DNA of 64,000 bases from a virus. The stretch's first letter is position 1. Every line of letters starts with the position of its first letter. Below, piece by piece: positions 55,559-63,970 of this stretch. The DNA is taken from IMG/VR virus record IMGVR_UViG_3300025127_000020, positions 1 to 64,000 of that record; one strand, 5' to 3'. Made by a program: the position numbers and the translations under genes. The notes under the pieces are model-generated. The model was not told the origin of the DNA. It did not search any database and saw only the letters and a list, made by a program, of their open reading frames with translations.

Positions 55559-56808
55559 AGTTCAATAATCTCCCAATTTTGATGTTTTCTACTTTTCCAA
55601 GAACCTGCGGTCTTGTGTAAAGAAGTTATTGCCTTTTGCCAGGACTTTGAATAATCATTTAAATTGTAGTTTTTGATGACGTGATTATGACCTAGCTGAC
55701 CAAGAACTTTTCTCTCCTCATTTGTCATTGAATAAATCTTTTTTAAACCTTGAACAAAATCTTCTTTACTTACTCGATCTTGATAAATATAGGGAACTCT
55801 CTGAGATCCAATTATGGTTCTAGTAGAGGGTTCGATCCCGACACCGAATTCATTTTCACCATCAGTAATCTGCTCTTTTAGTCCTCCAGTTTTATTCACA
55901 AGAATCGGAGTTCCACAAGCTAAAGATTCAAGAGTGGATAGCCCGAAACCTTCAGCGTCAGAGATGTTTATAGTGCAGTCAACACAGTTATAAAGCAAAG
56001 CCATTCTATCTGATGCATATTTTAAAGGAGAAAGCATTACCTGACCATTATTTAATTCAAGTGTTCTTAAATTTTCCTCCAAATCAGTTCCCAAAGGATC
56101 TTCAGGATCAGTGTGCATTAAGAGTGCCGCTTTTTCCTCTCCTACTTCTTGCAAAAATTCCTTGAACCACCATAAGATTGTTGTTGCATTTTTTCTTGGC
56201 GCATTTCTATTATTCCAAAAAAATAAAAATTTATCGTCACCAAAATGTTCTTTTTTAAACTTCTTTACTTCTTCCTCTGGTAAAATTTTAAAAATTGTTT
56301 GATCAACAGTGTGAGGAATTCTTATGTGCTTTGCCGTTGTTCCAACTTCGTTAACGACCTTTTCTGTTAGCTTAGAAATCGAAACTACTAAATCGTTAGA
56401 ATCGTAAAAAACCTTATTGTAATGTGGTGCTGGTTCATTATCCCAAACATGATAATAACAAATAGGAATTTGATTTCTTATTTCATCTTCAATCTGCCAC
56501 AGCCACGTCCAATAACGTGGATCTGTCATTATCCACATTACATCTGGTCTTTCGGTTCTCATTATAGACCTTACAGTTTCAGCATTTCCATAACCTTCAA
56601 TTGGAAAAATTTTCCAATCATCGCCGTATTGCTCTGTTTTTATTGGTGACATGTCTCGATGTTTTTGTGCTCCAGCTAAAGACACAAACTCAAATTTACC
56701 AGTCTCAAGCAATGACTCTACAAACATTTTCGTTTGAATAGCAACACCTGTTGAAAATAAAGGATGGTCAGATAGTGTTAAAATTTTAATTTTTTTATTT
56801 TTTGCCAT
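55555..56808 (-). CDS. Glycosyltransferase, GT4-like
   Basis: 417 aa from the ATG at 56808 (AGGAG five bases upstream); an in-frame ATG/GTG further up overlaps the nuclease gene. GT-B fold: LTLSDHPLFSTGVAIQTKMF near the N-terminus, PHTVDQTIF, FFWNNRNAPRKNATTILWWF mid-protein, and SDAEGFGLSTLESLACGTPI, the donor-binding motif of family GT4. Coupled to the next GT gene by a 4-bp overlap, suggesting two successive sugar additions. Confidence 0.85.
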   Translation of the reverse strand: MAKNKKIKILTLSDHPLFSTGVAIQTKMFVESLLETGKFEFVSLAGAQKHRDMSPIKTEQYGDDWKIFPIEGYGNAETVRSIMRTERPDVMWIMTDPRYWTWLWQIEDEIRNQIPICYYHVWDNEPAPHYNKVFYDSNDLVVSISKLTEKVVNEVGTTAKHIRIPHTVDQTIFKILPEEEVKKFKKEHFGDDKFLFFWNNRNAPRKNATTILWWFKEFLQEVGEEKAALLMHTDPEDPLGTDLEENLRTLELNNGQVMLSPLKYASDRMALLYNCVDCTINISDAEGFGLSTLESLACGTPILVNKTGGLKEQITDGENEFGVGIEPSTRTIIGSQRVPYIYQDRVSKEDFVQGLKKIYSMTNEERKVLGQLGHNHVIKNYNLNDYSKSWQKAITSLHKTAGSWKSRKHQNWEIIEL

Positions 56809-56816
56809 TTTTTCTC

Positions 56817-57590
56817 CTACGGGCATTCTGGTGTGTTTTTGAACTCACACATTCTGCACGATAATTTATTCTTTATAAATTTACCACTTTGAATATTATA
56901 AAGCGCCTTGTTCAATAACTCCAATGCGTTACTGATTTTTCTATTACCACTTGTTACTCTAAAGATTTCTACTAAGTCTTTCTTAGATGTTCTCTTTAAC
57001 AACCCAAAGTGTGTTTCTATGTCCTTCAATGGGACATTATGTTTTTTTGCATAAAAGTGTTTATAATAAGTTAATTGATAGGTCGTCATTGGGTCAGACT
57101 TCTTTTGTGCATTCCATCCCCAAGAACATGTCTTCCAATCGATAACGTGAAATTTATTATCAGGTGTTTTTATAACAAGGTCTATGAACCCCTTGAAATT
57201 ATAGTCTTCAAAACCTTCGATAGATTCATAAATGTCTTCTTCGGTTGAGACAACTTCAAAATCGCCAAAATGAGATTTGAGAGCAGGGATTGCAACAACA
57301 GAAAGTCTTCGACCTTGCTCTCTCATGTCCTGAATGTCTTTTGGCTTTAGTTCATTTCTCGCTTCTTCTGGTAAACTCTGTAGTTCTCTGAGGAAGGCTG
57401 ATTCGAATAAGTCTGGCAGACCAGTTAGACTGTTATCTTCTGCATTTAACTCGCAGACTTCATGAAGTGCTGTTCCAAAAGCTGTGTAATGATTACCAAC
57501 AAATCTCTTTATCTTGTCAACATAAGTTAACTTGTAATAATAGGGACATTGATTCCAGTTTTTGAGAGCAGAAAATGAAATGTGCTGCAT
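56817..57590 (-). CDS. RecB/Cas4-type PD-(D/E)XK nuclease with Fe-S cysteines
   Basis: 257 aa, ATG with AGAGG upstream. It begins ISFSALKNWNQCPYYYKLTY, has TALHEVCE (40-47), GFIDLVI with Asp137, VIDWKT with Asp151 and Lys153, and a YQLTYY motif (171-176), the catalytic set of RecB-family nucleases. Cys15 plus Cys245, Cys248 and Cys256 at the C-terminus fit the four-cysteine Fe-S clasp of AddB/Cas4. Probably a 5-prime or single-strand DNA exonuclease in replication or recombination. Driven by a sigma70-like promoter. Confidence 0.85.
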   Translation of the reverse strand: MQHISFSALKNWNQCPYYYKLTYVDKIKRFVGNHYTAFGTALHEVCELNAEDNSLTGLPDLFESAFLRELQSLPEEARNELKPKDIQDMREQGRRLSVVAIPALKSHFGDFEVVSTEEDIYESIEGFEDYNFKGFIDLVIKTPDNKFHVIDWKTCSWGWNAQKKSDPMTTYQLTYYKHFYAKKHNVPLKDIETHFGLLKRTSKKDLVEIFRVTSGNRKISNALELLNKALYNIQSGKFIKNKLSCRMCEFKNTPECP

Positions 57591-57616
57591 TAAATAAACC
57601 TCTACTTTATAGTCAC

Positions 57617-57645
57617 ATTATGACATAATTTAAGGTCTTAGTCAA
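57617..57645 (-). promoter_or_regulatory. Sigma70-like promoter of the Fe-S nuclease gene
   Basis: On the minus strand TTGACT (57645-57640), a 17-bp spacer and CATAAT (57622-57617), ending 26 bp before the ATG at 57590 with an AGAGG binding site between. It fills the whole 58-bp gap between genes. Confidence 0.65.
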
Positions 57646-57648
57646 GTA

Positions 57649-57975
57649 CTATTTTGTAGTTTTTGTCGTTGTCTTACGAGTTCTTCTACGACGAGTAGTC
57701 TTTGGCTTGGGCTCTGGATCTGTTATTTCAGATGGAGCGACCTCCAAAGAAGATGCACCATAACTTGTTGTAAGATCTGTCATTTTCAAATCTGGTTGCC
57801 TACCATCTTCTATCTGAAAAATCATAAAACCTGGACCAGACGCAATCAACGATTCTACAGTTATCTTACTCTTTTTAAGTTCTTCTCTTACTTGTTTCTC
57901 AGTTGGGTTTTCTCTAAAATAAGCGAAAACTTTATTTTTTTTATCTATAACATCTGTCTTATATAAAATTGACAT
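57649..57975 (-). CDS. Small protein with basic C-terminal tail
   Basis: 108 aa, ATG with AGGAG upstream. Residues 1-60 look like a small alpha/beta domain (KVFAYFRENPTEKQVREELK). Residues 75-108 are Pro/Thr/Lys/Arg rich, ending TRRRRTRKTTTKTTK, which would bind nucleic acid non-specifically. Start lies one base after the stop of the metallopeptidase gene. No family recognised. Confidence 0.5.
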   Translation of the reverse strand: MSILYKTDVIDKKNKVFAYFRENPTEKQVREELKKSKITVESLIASGPGFMIFQIEDGRQPDLKMTDLTTSYGASSLEVAPSEITDPEPKPKTTRRRRTRKTTTKTTK

Positions 57976-57976
57976 T

Positions 57977-58657
57977 TTAAACTCCTGCTTCTGAAATCTT
58001 ATTCAGCTTTTCAAATAATTGTGGTGAAATTTTTCTCACATAACTTGGGTCAGATTGAACAAAATAAAATTCAAATCCTGTTGCAAAATATTCAGAAATT
58101 GAAACTGACGAATAGGGGCTTAAAAATAAACCCTGGGAATAAGGGACAACTACATCATAACCAAGTTGATAAAATAAAAACTCATCAAAAAGTTTAGAAT
58201 ATTCTGTCTCGTATCTTAACCTATTTGGAATTTTCATTCCGCCAGCACTCAATAAATCTAAAAATCTTTTTTTCTTTCCAAGATACTCTTTTTCGATCTT
58301 ATCATCTGAATAAAGTTCAACCTCAAACATCTTCTCAACCGCATGTGCAACTTCGTGAACTATGTCCTCGAACAACTGCTCTTCTGAGGGTTGTTCGTTA
58401 GTAACGTAAATTCCACCATCTAAATAAACTGCACGTAATCCACGTTCTTTAACTTCTTTAAATTGACCCACCAAAACAGTCTCAACTTCATGAAATAAAT
58501 GAGCAGGAATTGAATCCTCCAAATTCATGATAACATTTGTGAGATTTACATCCTCTGGTAAAGGGTCTTTAACAAAGACGTGAATGTTCCCAAAAATTGT
58601 AAATTCTTTTCTTTCTTTCATTATTTTATTGTGAGATTTTTTTATGTAATTGCTCAT
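57977..58657 (-). CDS. HExxH zinc metallopeptidase-like protein
   Basis: 226 aa. DIVHEVAHAVEKM carries the gluzincin-type HEVAH motif (His101, Glu102, His105) and VSISEYFATGFEFYF (185-199) offers Glu189 or Glu196 as third zinc ligand, an arrangement like that of lethal-factor-type and related metallopeptidases. No signal peptide, so it would act in the host cytoplasm. The ATG at 58657 has no Shine-Dalgarno and lies directly at the expected transcription start of the promoter at 58664-58692. An alternative ATG at 58621 would give 214 aa. Confidence 0.6.
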   Translation of the reverse strand: MSNYIKKSHNKIMKERKEFTIFGNIHVFVKDPLPEDVNLTNVIMNLEDSIPAHLFHEVETVLVGQFKEVKERGLRAVYLDGGIYVTNEQPSEEQLFEDIVHEVAHAVEKMFEVELYSDDKIEKEYLGKKKRFLDLLSAGGMKIPNRLRYETEYSKLFDEFLFYQLGYDVVVPYSQGLFLSPYSSVSISEYFATGFEFYFVQSDPSYVRKISPQLFEKLNKISEAGV

Positions 58658-58663
58658 TTGTTA

Positions 58664-58692
58664 ATTGTAGCACAAGGTGTAAAGTTTGTAAA
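58664..58692 (-). promoter_or_regulatory. Sigma70-like promoter of the metallopeptidase gene
   Basis: On the minus strand TTTACA (58692-58687), a 17-bp spacer and TACAAT (58669-58664). Only six bases separate the -10 box from the ATG at 58657, so the predicted transcript would start at or next to that ATG. Confidence 0.6.
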
Positions 58693-60021
58693 CTATAAAA
58701 TTTTAGAACCAAGTGTTGCGATTGCAGAACGTTCACCCTTTTTTAAAGTTACGTGACCTGTAATCTCGTGCTCCTTCATTTTTTCTACTGCATAGGTTAG
58801 TCCGTTAGTTCTCTCATCTATATAGATGTTATCAATTTGTTCAACGTCTCCAGTAAGAATAAGTTTTGTCCCTTCTCCTACTCGGGTAACAATAGTCTTA
58901 AGTTCATGCTTAGTGAGATTTTGTGCTTCATCAATAATAATAAAAGCATTGGCAATGGATCGACCTCTAATGTAGGTAAGTGCCTCGACTTCTATCTTTC
59001 CCATGTCCATGTATTCTTGCAGTGTAACTGAATCATCGACCATTAAAAATTTTAAATTATCTTGAATAGGTTTTAGCCAAGGCTCCATTTTTTCTTCCAT
59101 TGTCCCTGGTAAAAATCCGATATCTTTTCCGAGGGGCTCTACGGGACGAGAGACAATAAGTCTTGTGTAGATGGACCTTTGACTGCTCATTGGATGATCG
59201 TCGAGGGTTTGCTCTAAGCCTGCTGCGATTGCACATAAAGTCTTACCAGAACCAGCTTTGCCAACAAGTGACACGAGGGAGATAGAAGGGTCCATTAGAA
59301 GCTCAATAGCATAGGTCTGTTCCTTGTTTCGAGGAGAGATGCCCCAAACCCTACGCTTGTTTGGAATTTTTATTAATGGAGAATTATAATTTTTAAATCT
59401 TGCAAGAGCAGACTTCTTTTCATTTATCTCAGAAGACATAACAAGAAACTGATTTCCATTTAATCCCTGCTCTTCTTTTGGAATAAAAACATCTTCTCCA
59501 TTATAAAAATCTTCTATGACAGAATCTTTTACAACCATCTCGGTGTAGCCTGAATAAATTTCATCTAAAGATTCTATAACCTGACTTGCTTGATAATCGT
59601 CTGTTGACAATCCTATAGAATCACACTTAACTCTCAGGTTAATATCTCTTGAAACAAGAGTGACCTTGGAATCTGGGTTTTCAACTTTAACTGTCAATGC
59701 AGTGGCTATAATTTGATTATCTGGATCTTCTACGTCCCAGTCTAATGGAATAAGTTGAGGATCGTAGCTTCTAGCCGTAACAGTTCCAAAGCCTTCTCCC
59801 ATAGAAACACCATTATGCAATGAACCTATCTCTCTTAGTTCATCCAAAGCTCTGATAATATTTCTAGCATTAGATCCTACGGCATCTTGTCTTTTCTTAT
59901 GTTTATCAATTTCTTCAAGAACTTTGAATGGAATAACAATATCATTATCTTCAAAAGCTCTAAGTGAGGAGAAATCTGTCAAATAAACACTGGTGTCAAT
60001 AACGTAAATTTTGTTTGTCAT
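58693..60021 (-). CDS. phoH: PIN-PhoH ATPase (PhoH2-type)
   Basis: 442 aa, ATG with GAAAGG upstream. Residues 1-150 are a PIN nuclease-like domain (YVIDTSVYL, DNQIIATAL, VTLVSRDINLR, with several Asp residues). Residues 210-442 are the PhoH P-loop ATPase: SLVGKAGSGKTLCAIAAGLE (Walker A near 250), RPVEPLGKDIGFLPGTMEEK, IIIDEAQNLTKHELKT (Walker B near 365) and LTGDVEQID. PIN-PhoH proteins act on RNA as helicase and nuclease and are common in phages, with unclear benefit. Confidence 0.93.
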   Translation of the reverse strand: MTNKIYVIDTSVYLTDFSSLRAFEDNDIVIPFKVLEEIDKHKKRQDAVGSNARNIIRALDELREIGSLHNGVSMGEGFGTVTARSYDPQLIPLDWDVEDPDNQIIATALTVKVENPDSKVTLVSRDINLRVKCDSIGLSTDDYQASQVIESLDEIYSGYTEMVVKDSVIEDFYNGEDVFIPKEEQGLNGNQFLVMSSEINEKKSALARFKNYNSPLIKIPNKRRVWGISPRNKEQTYAIELLMDPSISLVSLVGKAGSGKTLCAIAAGLEQTLDDHPMSSQRSIYTRLIVSRPVEPLGKDIGFLPGTMEEKMEPWLKPIQDNLKFLMVDDSVTLQEYMDMGKIEVEALTYIRGRSIANAFIIIDEAQNLTKHELKTIVTRVGEGTKLILTGDVEQIDNIYIDERTNGLTYAVEKMKEHEITGHVTLKKGERSAIATLGSKIL

Positions 60022-60038
60022 AGTTTGCCTTTCTCACC

Positions 60039-60047
60039 AATAAATAG
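60039..60047 (-). promoter_or_regulatory. Candidate late promoter motif CTATTTATT upstream of phoH
   Basis: The coding strand reads ACCTATTTATTGG 18 bp before the phoH ATG. On the plus strand the same bases read AATAAATA, 65 bp before the protease gene, so direction is open here. Confidence 0.35.
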
Positions 60048-60110
60048 GTCTTTTACTTTTTTATTCTTTCTACCCTACTTACTTATAGGGAACGCAGGAG
60101 GAGAATTTTT

Positions 60111-61007
60111 ATGATTAAAAAGATTTTTTTTCTTATTATAATTGCACTTATAGCTGGATGTGCTTCTTCAATCAAGCATCCAACAAGCATGAAAAAATCT
60201 TTTGTAAAAATTCACAAGTCAGTTGAAATAAAGATTTGTGGAGAAAACAGTCTGTCAAAGACAAACGAATGCAAGAAATTAATGACGATGAATTCAACTG
60301 GTTCTGGTGGAGTTATTTGGAACGAGAGAGAAATTGGACAAATCCCAAGAACACTTGTCCTAACTGCTGATCACTTATGTGAAGATGAAGAATATTCAAT
60401 AAAAGATTTTGACAAATCTGCTCATAATCACATAAAAAAAATTTTAGGCTTTAATAAAGATTTTAAAATAATTTCTGATTCTTCCATGAGGGTTGTAGAC
60501 AGTAGCGGAACCACCTACTCAGTAAAGAAAATTCCGTGGATAAGAAATGTTGCCGCAGACACATGCGTGATTGAAACTTCAATGAACGTGCCCTCTCTTA
60601 AATTAGGATCTCCTCCAGAATACGGTCAAGAGGTTATTAACATCTCTGCTCCAAAAGGAATCTATCATCCAAGCTCAAGTGGTGGAGGTGTCTTTTTTAC
60701 TAAAGGAAGTTATAACGGTCAATTTTTAATGCCAGGAGGTAAAAAGAAAAAAAGAATTTTTTCAATGTATAACTTAAGCGCTGCTCCTGGCTCTAGTGGC
60801 TCCCCTATCTTAAACACAAATGGCGAAATTATTGGAATGATTCATTCTATTGATTCAAGTTATTGTAATCTTATCACGGGTCAATGTAATAGTCCTATCA
60901 GCTACAGTGCAACAGTTGATCAAATTAAAGAAACATTAACTGAGGCACTTGCTGCAATAAAGAGAGGTAAGTCCATTAAATTTGACTATAACAAAATTAG
61001 TCAATAA
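60111..61007 (+). CDS. Trypsin-like serine protease lipoprotein
   Basis: 298 aa, ATG with a strong AGGAGGAG upstream; the only plus-strand gene. Residues 1-17 are a lipoprotein signal with lipobox LIAGC (Cys17). The chymotrypsin-fold triad is visible: LTADHLC with His88, NVAADTCVIE with Asp150, and SAAPGSSGSPI with Ser229 in a GSSGSP context followed by GEIIGMIH. It would be exported and lipid-anchored in the envelope, acting in the periplasm or on the cell surface. Orientation and own leader suggest an acquired accessory gene. It converges on the HNH gene with a 7-bp overlap. Confidence 0.85.
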   Translation: MIKKIFFLIIIALIAGCASSIKHPTSMKKSFVKIHKSVEIKICGENSLSKTNECKKLMTMNSTGSGGVIWNEREIGQIPRTLVLTADHLCEDEEYSIKDFDKSAHNHIKKILGFNKDFKIISDSSMRVVDSSGTTYSVKKIPWIRNVAADTCVIETSMNVPSLKLGSPPEYGQEVINISAPKGIYHPSSSGGGVFFTKGSYNGQFLMPGGKKKKRIFSMYNLSAAPGSSGSPILNTNGEIIGMIHSIDSSYCNLITGQCNSPISYSATVDQIKETLTEALAAIKRGKSIKFDYNKISQ

Positions 61008-61516
61008 GAAAAAGGCTCCAGATAAGTTTTCCAAGCCTCGTCAATGTTATTATTAAAATTATAAAATAATTTAATAGATGGAACACGAGGCGTGTTTTTA
61101 GGAAACATGTTTGCTTCTCTTGGAAGTTTGTTTGCTTTCTTTTGATTACACTTTCTACAAGCTGCTACTAGATTCTCCCAAGTCTTTGGACCACCAGCAG
61201 ACTTCGGTGTTACATGATCTATTGTAAGCTCTCCTTTAGGAAACCTTGTGTTACAATATTGACAAGTGTATTTATCTCTTATAAATAAATTGTTTCTCGT
61301 TACCCGCAGCGAGACTCTTGCCTTTCTAACATAACGATTGATTGCAATAACGGAAGGGACTTTAAATGATTCAGATGCGGAATTGACAAATGCACCTTCT
61401 CTATATTCTACAACGTTGGCTCTACCAGCAAACACCATAGTGAATGCCTCTGTCCAGTCTATAACCTGAATAGGTCTATAGGAACTATCTAACTTTAAAA
61501 CTTTCCAATTTTTCAA
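61001..61516 (-). CDS. HNH endonuclease
   Basis: 171 aa, TTG start with AGGGAGAG upstream. HNH motif: CQYC (85-88), ELTIDHVTPKSAGG with Asp100-His101, ENLVAACRKCN with Asn115, Cys120 and Cys123, then KKANK. The N-terminal 75 residues (KLDSSYRPIQVIDWTEAFTM) match the extension common in stand-alone phage HNH proteins. It nicks or cuts DNA; could be a homing nuclease or a packaging/recombination helper. Confidence 0.88.
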   Translation of the reverse strand: MKNWKVLKLDSSYRPIQVIDWTEAFTMVFAGRANVVEYREGAFVNSASESFKVPSVIAINRYVRKARVSLRVTRNNLFIRDKYTCQYCNTRFPKGELTIDHVTPKSAGGPKTWENLVAACRKCNQKKANKLPREANMFPKNTPRVPSIKLFYNFNNNIDEAWKTYLEPFSY

Positions 61517-62625
61517 AACTCTCCCTTAGAAAAGTGAGTCTGAATTTCCTTTTCTAAGAGTTCCACATAACCTTCAACGTTCTTTATGTTATTAGGACTG
61601 TATCTCCAAAGTAGTTCATTATTCTTTGGTCTATCTTCAAGATAACGTTTATGGTGATTATTAATCGCCTCTTCAAGAGCGTCAGCACCAGCATGAACAT
61701 CAAACTCTGGATAATAGTAGCCGTGTTCTTTAAACACTGGACTATTATGAATAAAAGGTAAATTAAAGTGCATTGCTTCCAATTGGAGGTAGTTCAATTC
61801 GTTACACCATTGATGTGAGATAATTGAACCAGCATAACCTTTTTCTAATAAAAAGTTCAAAGCCCATCTTCCTTCGAAAGACATCTTCGCATCTTTGACT
61901 AAATCTAATCGATTACAAAATCTGACAAAGTTAACTTTATCTTTTAATAAAGAAGAACCAACATTGAAAACTTGATCAATCATCTCTGGTTTTCTATTGT
62001 AAAGTTCTTCTGCTATTAGCATTGGAATAAAACACATCTTTACCATGTAAAGATTAGATTCCATAATAGCAATGTTTTTTAAGTTAGTGTGTGCTCCAAA
62101 AAAGGGACTATAACCAGCGCCCATGTAAGATAAGGTAATAATCTCTGGAGACCAAATGTAAGGGCAAATACTTACAGGAGCTTTTGCCATTGTCTGTAGT
62201 GCGTTTGCTGTTCTTTCAAAGTGCGGAGACGTCCAGTAGAAGTCAACCTCTGGCATAGTAAAACTAGCATCATCATCTTTATAGATCATAGTGCCCATGT
62301 CAATTAGAATCTTGTTTCCATATTCACAAGAACCAACAATTCCTTTATTTCCTTTGTGAACCATTCTGACTTCTTCCGTCAAAGAATTGGCACACTGAAT
62401 TAATACTTGATAATCAGAAACAGTAATAGTGTCTAATTTTTTAAGTTCAACGCCTAACAACTTCTTACCATAATGTTTATCAGATTCAGAAACCATGTCA
62501 ACATCATAGCCAGTATTTTTTAATAATTTATAAAGAAACCAAACGTTGGACTTAAGTCCATTACCAAAAAGGTTTTCTTCACATTGTGAAGTGATTCCAA
62601 TTTTTATGTGTTTACTTATTTTCAA
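61513..62625 (-). CDS. DUF2827-like glycosyltransferase
   Basis: 370 aa, TTG start with AGGGAGAG upstream. The N-terminus IGITSQCEENLFGNGLKSNV leads into FLYKLLKNTGYDV, and the C-terminal half has HQWCNELNYLQLEAMHFNLP then FIHNSPVFKEHGYYYPEFDV and HAGADALEEAI, the pattern of DUF2827/GT-B proteins. Shares a 4-bp overlap with the HNH gene. Third sugar transferase in the window; acceptor unknown. Confidence 0.7.
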   Translation of the reverse strand: MKISKHIKIGITSQCEENLFGNGLKSNVWFLYKLLKNTGYDVDMVSESDKHYGKKLLGVELKKLDTITVSDYQVLIQCANSLTEEVRMVHKGNKGIVGSCEYGNKILIDMGTMIYKDDDASFTMPEVDFYWTSPHFERTANALQTMAKAPVSICPYIWSPEIITLSYMGAGYSPFFGAHTNLKNIAIMESNLYMVKMCFIPMLIAEELYNRKPEMIDQVFNVGSSLLKDKVNFVRFCNRLDLVKDAKMSFEGRWALNFLLEKGYAGSIISHQWCNELNYLQLEAMHFNLPFIHNSPVFKEHGYYYPEFDVHAGADALEEAINNHHKRYLEDRPKNNELLWRYSPNNIKNVEGYVELLEKEIQTHFSKGEF

Positions 62626-62739
62626 TTTTTCTCTCCCTCTTTTCTATAGTAATTAGAGAGTTTGAAATGAATTTACTTAGTAACTCAGACTCAGACTTGA
62701 GTTTTTTTATTTAATTTAGTTATGAGTGAAGCGAATAAC

Positions 62740-62770
62740 TTAATATATATATACCTTACAAAAACTGTCT
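62740..62770 (-). promoter_or_regulatory. Weak AT-rich promoter-like site in the 147-bp gap
   Basis: On the minus strand TTAACA, a 17-bp spacer and TATATA run from the HTH gene stop into an alternating TA tract. It lies about 120 bp before the glycosyltransferase start. The rest of the gap is AT-rich with short imperfect inverted repeats (near 62677 and 62717) and no credible gene. Confidence 0.25.
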
Positions 62771-62779
62771 TGTTAAGAC
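62767..62779. terminator. Small hairpin at the HTH gene stop
   Basis: GTCTT and AAGAC form a 5-bp stem around a 3-base loop that contains part of the stop codon. A run of seven T follows on the plus strand and five T follow on the minus strand, so it could act in both directions. The stem is weak. Confidence 0.3.
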
Positions 62780-63114
62780 CTTTTTTTAAAATAATGAAAA
62801 AGTCCATAGTTTTTAAGGTTTTGTCTTAGGTTGGCATAAGTGATTCCGAGAAACCTTGCAGCGTCCCGTCGAGTTGCAGATCCAGAAATTGCAGCTTTGA
62901 GACAAGCATCTCTAACAATGGTGGGCATGTTTTTCCAGATGGGCAGACCGTACATCTTACCGTCCATCTCTCTTGTGGCGAGTTCTAGCTTTAAACTAAT
63001 AACCTCTTCAAGACTCAGGTTAGATAATTGAATCTCAAAGAGGTCATTAATTTTATTTTCTTCCCTCAGTTGTTTTGAAACAGAAGGGGTTTTATGAGGA
63101 CGTTCTTTATGCAA
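62773..63114 (-). CDS. Small helix-turn-helix DNA-binding protein (Fis-like)
   Basis: 113 aa, TTG start with AGGG upstream. Residues 77-105 (GSATRRDAARFLGITYANLR then QNLKNYGL) form a Fis/HTH_8-type helix-turn-helix. The N-terminal 70 residues are helical (LSLEEVISLKLELATREMDG) and may dimerise. Likely a phage transcription regulator. Stands between a virion-like gene and a glycosyltransferase. Confidence 0.7.
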   Translation of the reverse strand: MHKERPHKTPSVSKQLREENKINDLFEIQLSNLSLEEVISLKLELATREMDGKMYGLPIWKNMPTIVRDACLKAAISGSATRRDAARFLGITYANLRQNLKNYGLFHYFKKRS

Positions 63115-63125
63115 CTAAATCCCTA

Positions 63126-63938
63126 TTAAGGCTCGATTGTGTCTAAAGCTGCGTCGCAAAGATTCTTGTTGGCGGTTGCAGCAGCTACTGCGGCATCCAC
63201 ATCCACATCATTAGCACCAGTAACGGCAATTACAGAAGCTCCAGATAAGTGATAAGGGTTTGCGCCAGGAACTGTTACACCCGCTGTAGCGGTTGCAGCC
63301 GCAATCTCTGCTTTAAGTTCATTTGCTTGCGATTGTTGATCTTGCAATGTTGTAAGCAATGTTGCCAATGCAGCTTTTGTGCAATCAGCAGCTTGGGCAA
63401 CTTGACCGACTGCGGTACCTGCTCTTAGTTGAGCAAGGCGTGTTGCTTGGTCTGCTGGATCTGCGAGTCCAGCAGCAGCTTCAAGGTCTGTCCTTGCATT
63501 TGCAAATCTAGTTGCAATGTCTGCTATAGAACCGTCGTTTGGAGCTACAGGGTTACCATCTGCACCGATAGACCTAAGAAAAGCATCTAATGCAATTTTA
63601 TTAAAAACAATGTCTCTGTTGTCTCCAATTCCGTCGTTGTCTGTGTCTCGAACTTCAGATGCATCAAGATCATCAAAATCAACCCCGTGGGCTGCTCCGT
63701 CTTCGTCAATGTTTAAAGTTTCGTTTATAAGACCTGGGTTTGCAATTCCAATTACGTCTAATAACAAGCCGTCACCAGAACCTTCACCAGCGCCGTCACC
63801 GCCAGCCTTTGCAATTGAATCGAGTTCCACTAATCTTGATTCTTGAAGAGAAGGTGTCGCAAGTGATGGCACACCCGTAACCAAGACTCTATTTAATTTT
63901 GCCTTGATAATCTTTTTTAGTCTTTTCTGTTTTGACAT
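63126..63938 (-). CDS. Ala/Asp-rich protein, probable virion protein
   Basis: 270 aa, ATG with GGAGGAC upstream and a CTATTTATT motif 33 bp away. A basic N-terminal helix (MSKQKRLKKIIKAKLNRVL) is followed by a Gly/Asp-rich stretch containing DTDNDGIGDNRD, a calcium-loop-like motif (96-107), then an Ala-rich helical region (150-215) and an Ala/Val-rich end. The promoter motif and composition suggest a late structural protein; no family recognised. Confidence 0.55.
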   Translation of the reverse strand: MSKQKRLKKIIKAKLNRVLVTGVPSLATPSLQESRLVELDSIAKAGGDGAGEGSGDGLLLDVIGIANPGLINETLNIDEDGAAHGVDFDDLDASEVRDTDNDGIGDNRDIVFNKIALDAFLRSIGADGNPVAPNDGSIADIATRFANARTDLEAAAGLADPADQATRLAQLRAGTAVGQVAQAADCTKAALATLLTTLQDQQSQANELKAEIAAATATAGVTVPGANPYHLSGASVIAVTGANDVDVDAAVAAATANKNLCDAALDTIEP

Positions 63939-63970
63939 TTAAATGTCCTCCATATTAAAAATAAGCTGTT

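Noticed and set aside
62680-62712. Plus-strand terminator-like AACTCA...TGAGTT stem followed by T-run
   Set aside because: No plus-strand transcript is expected to reach it, since the only plus gene ends 1.7 kb earlier; the stem is only 6 bp with a 10-base loop.
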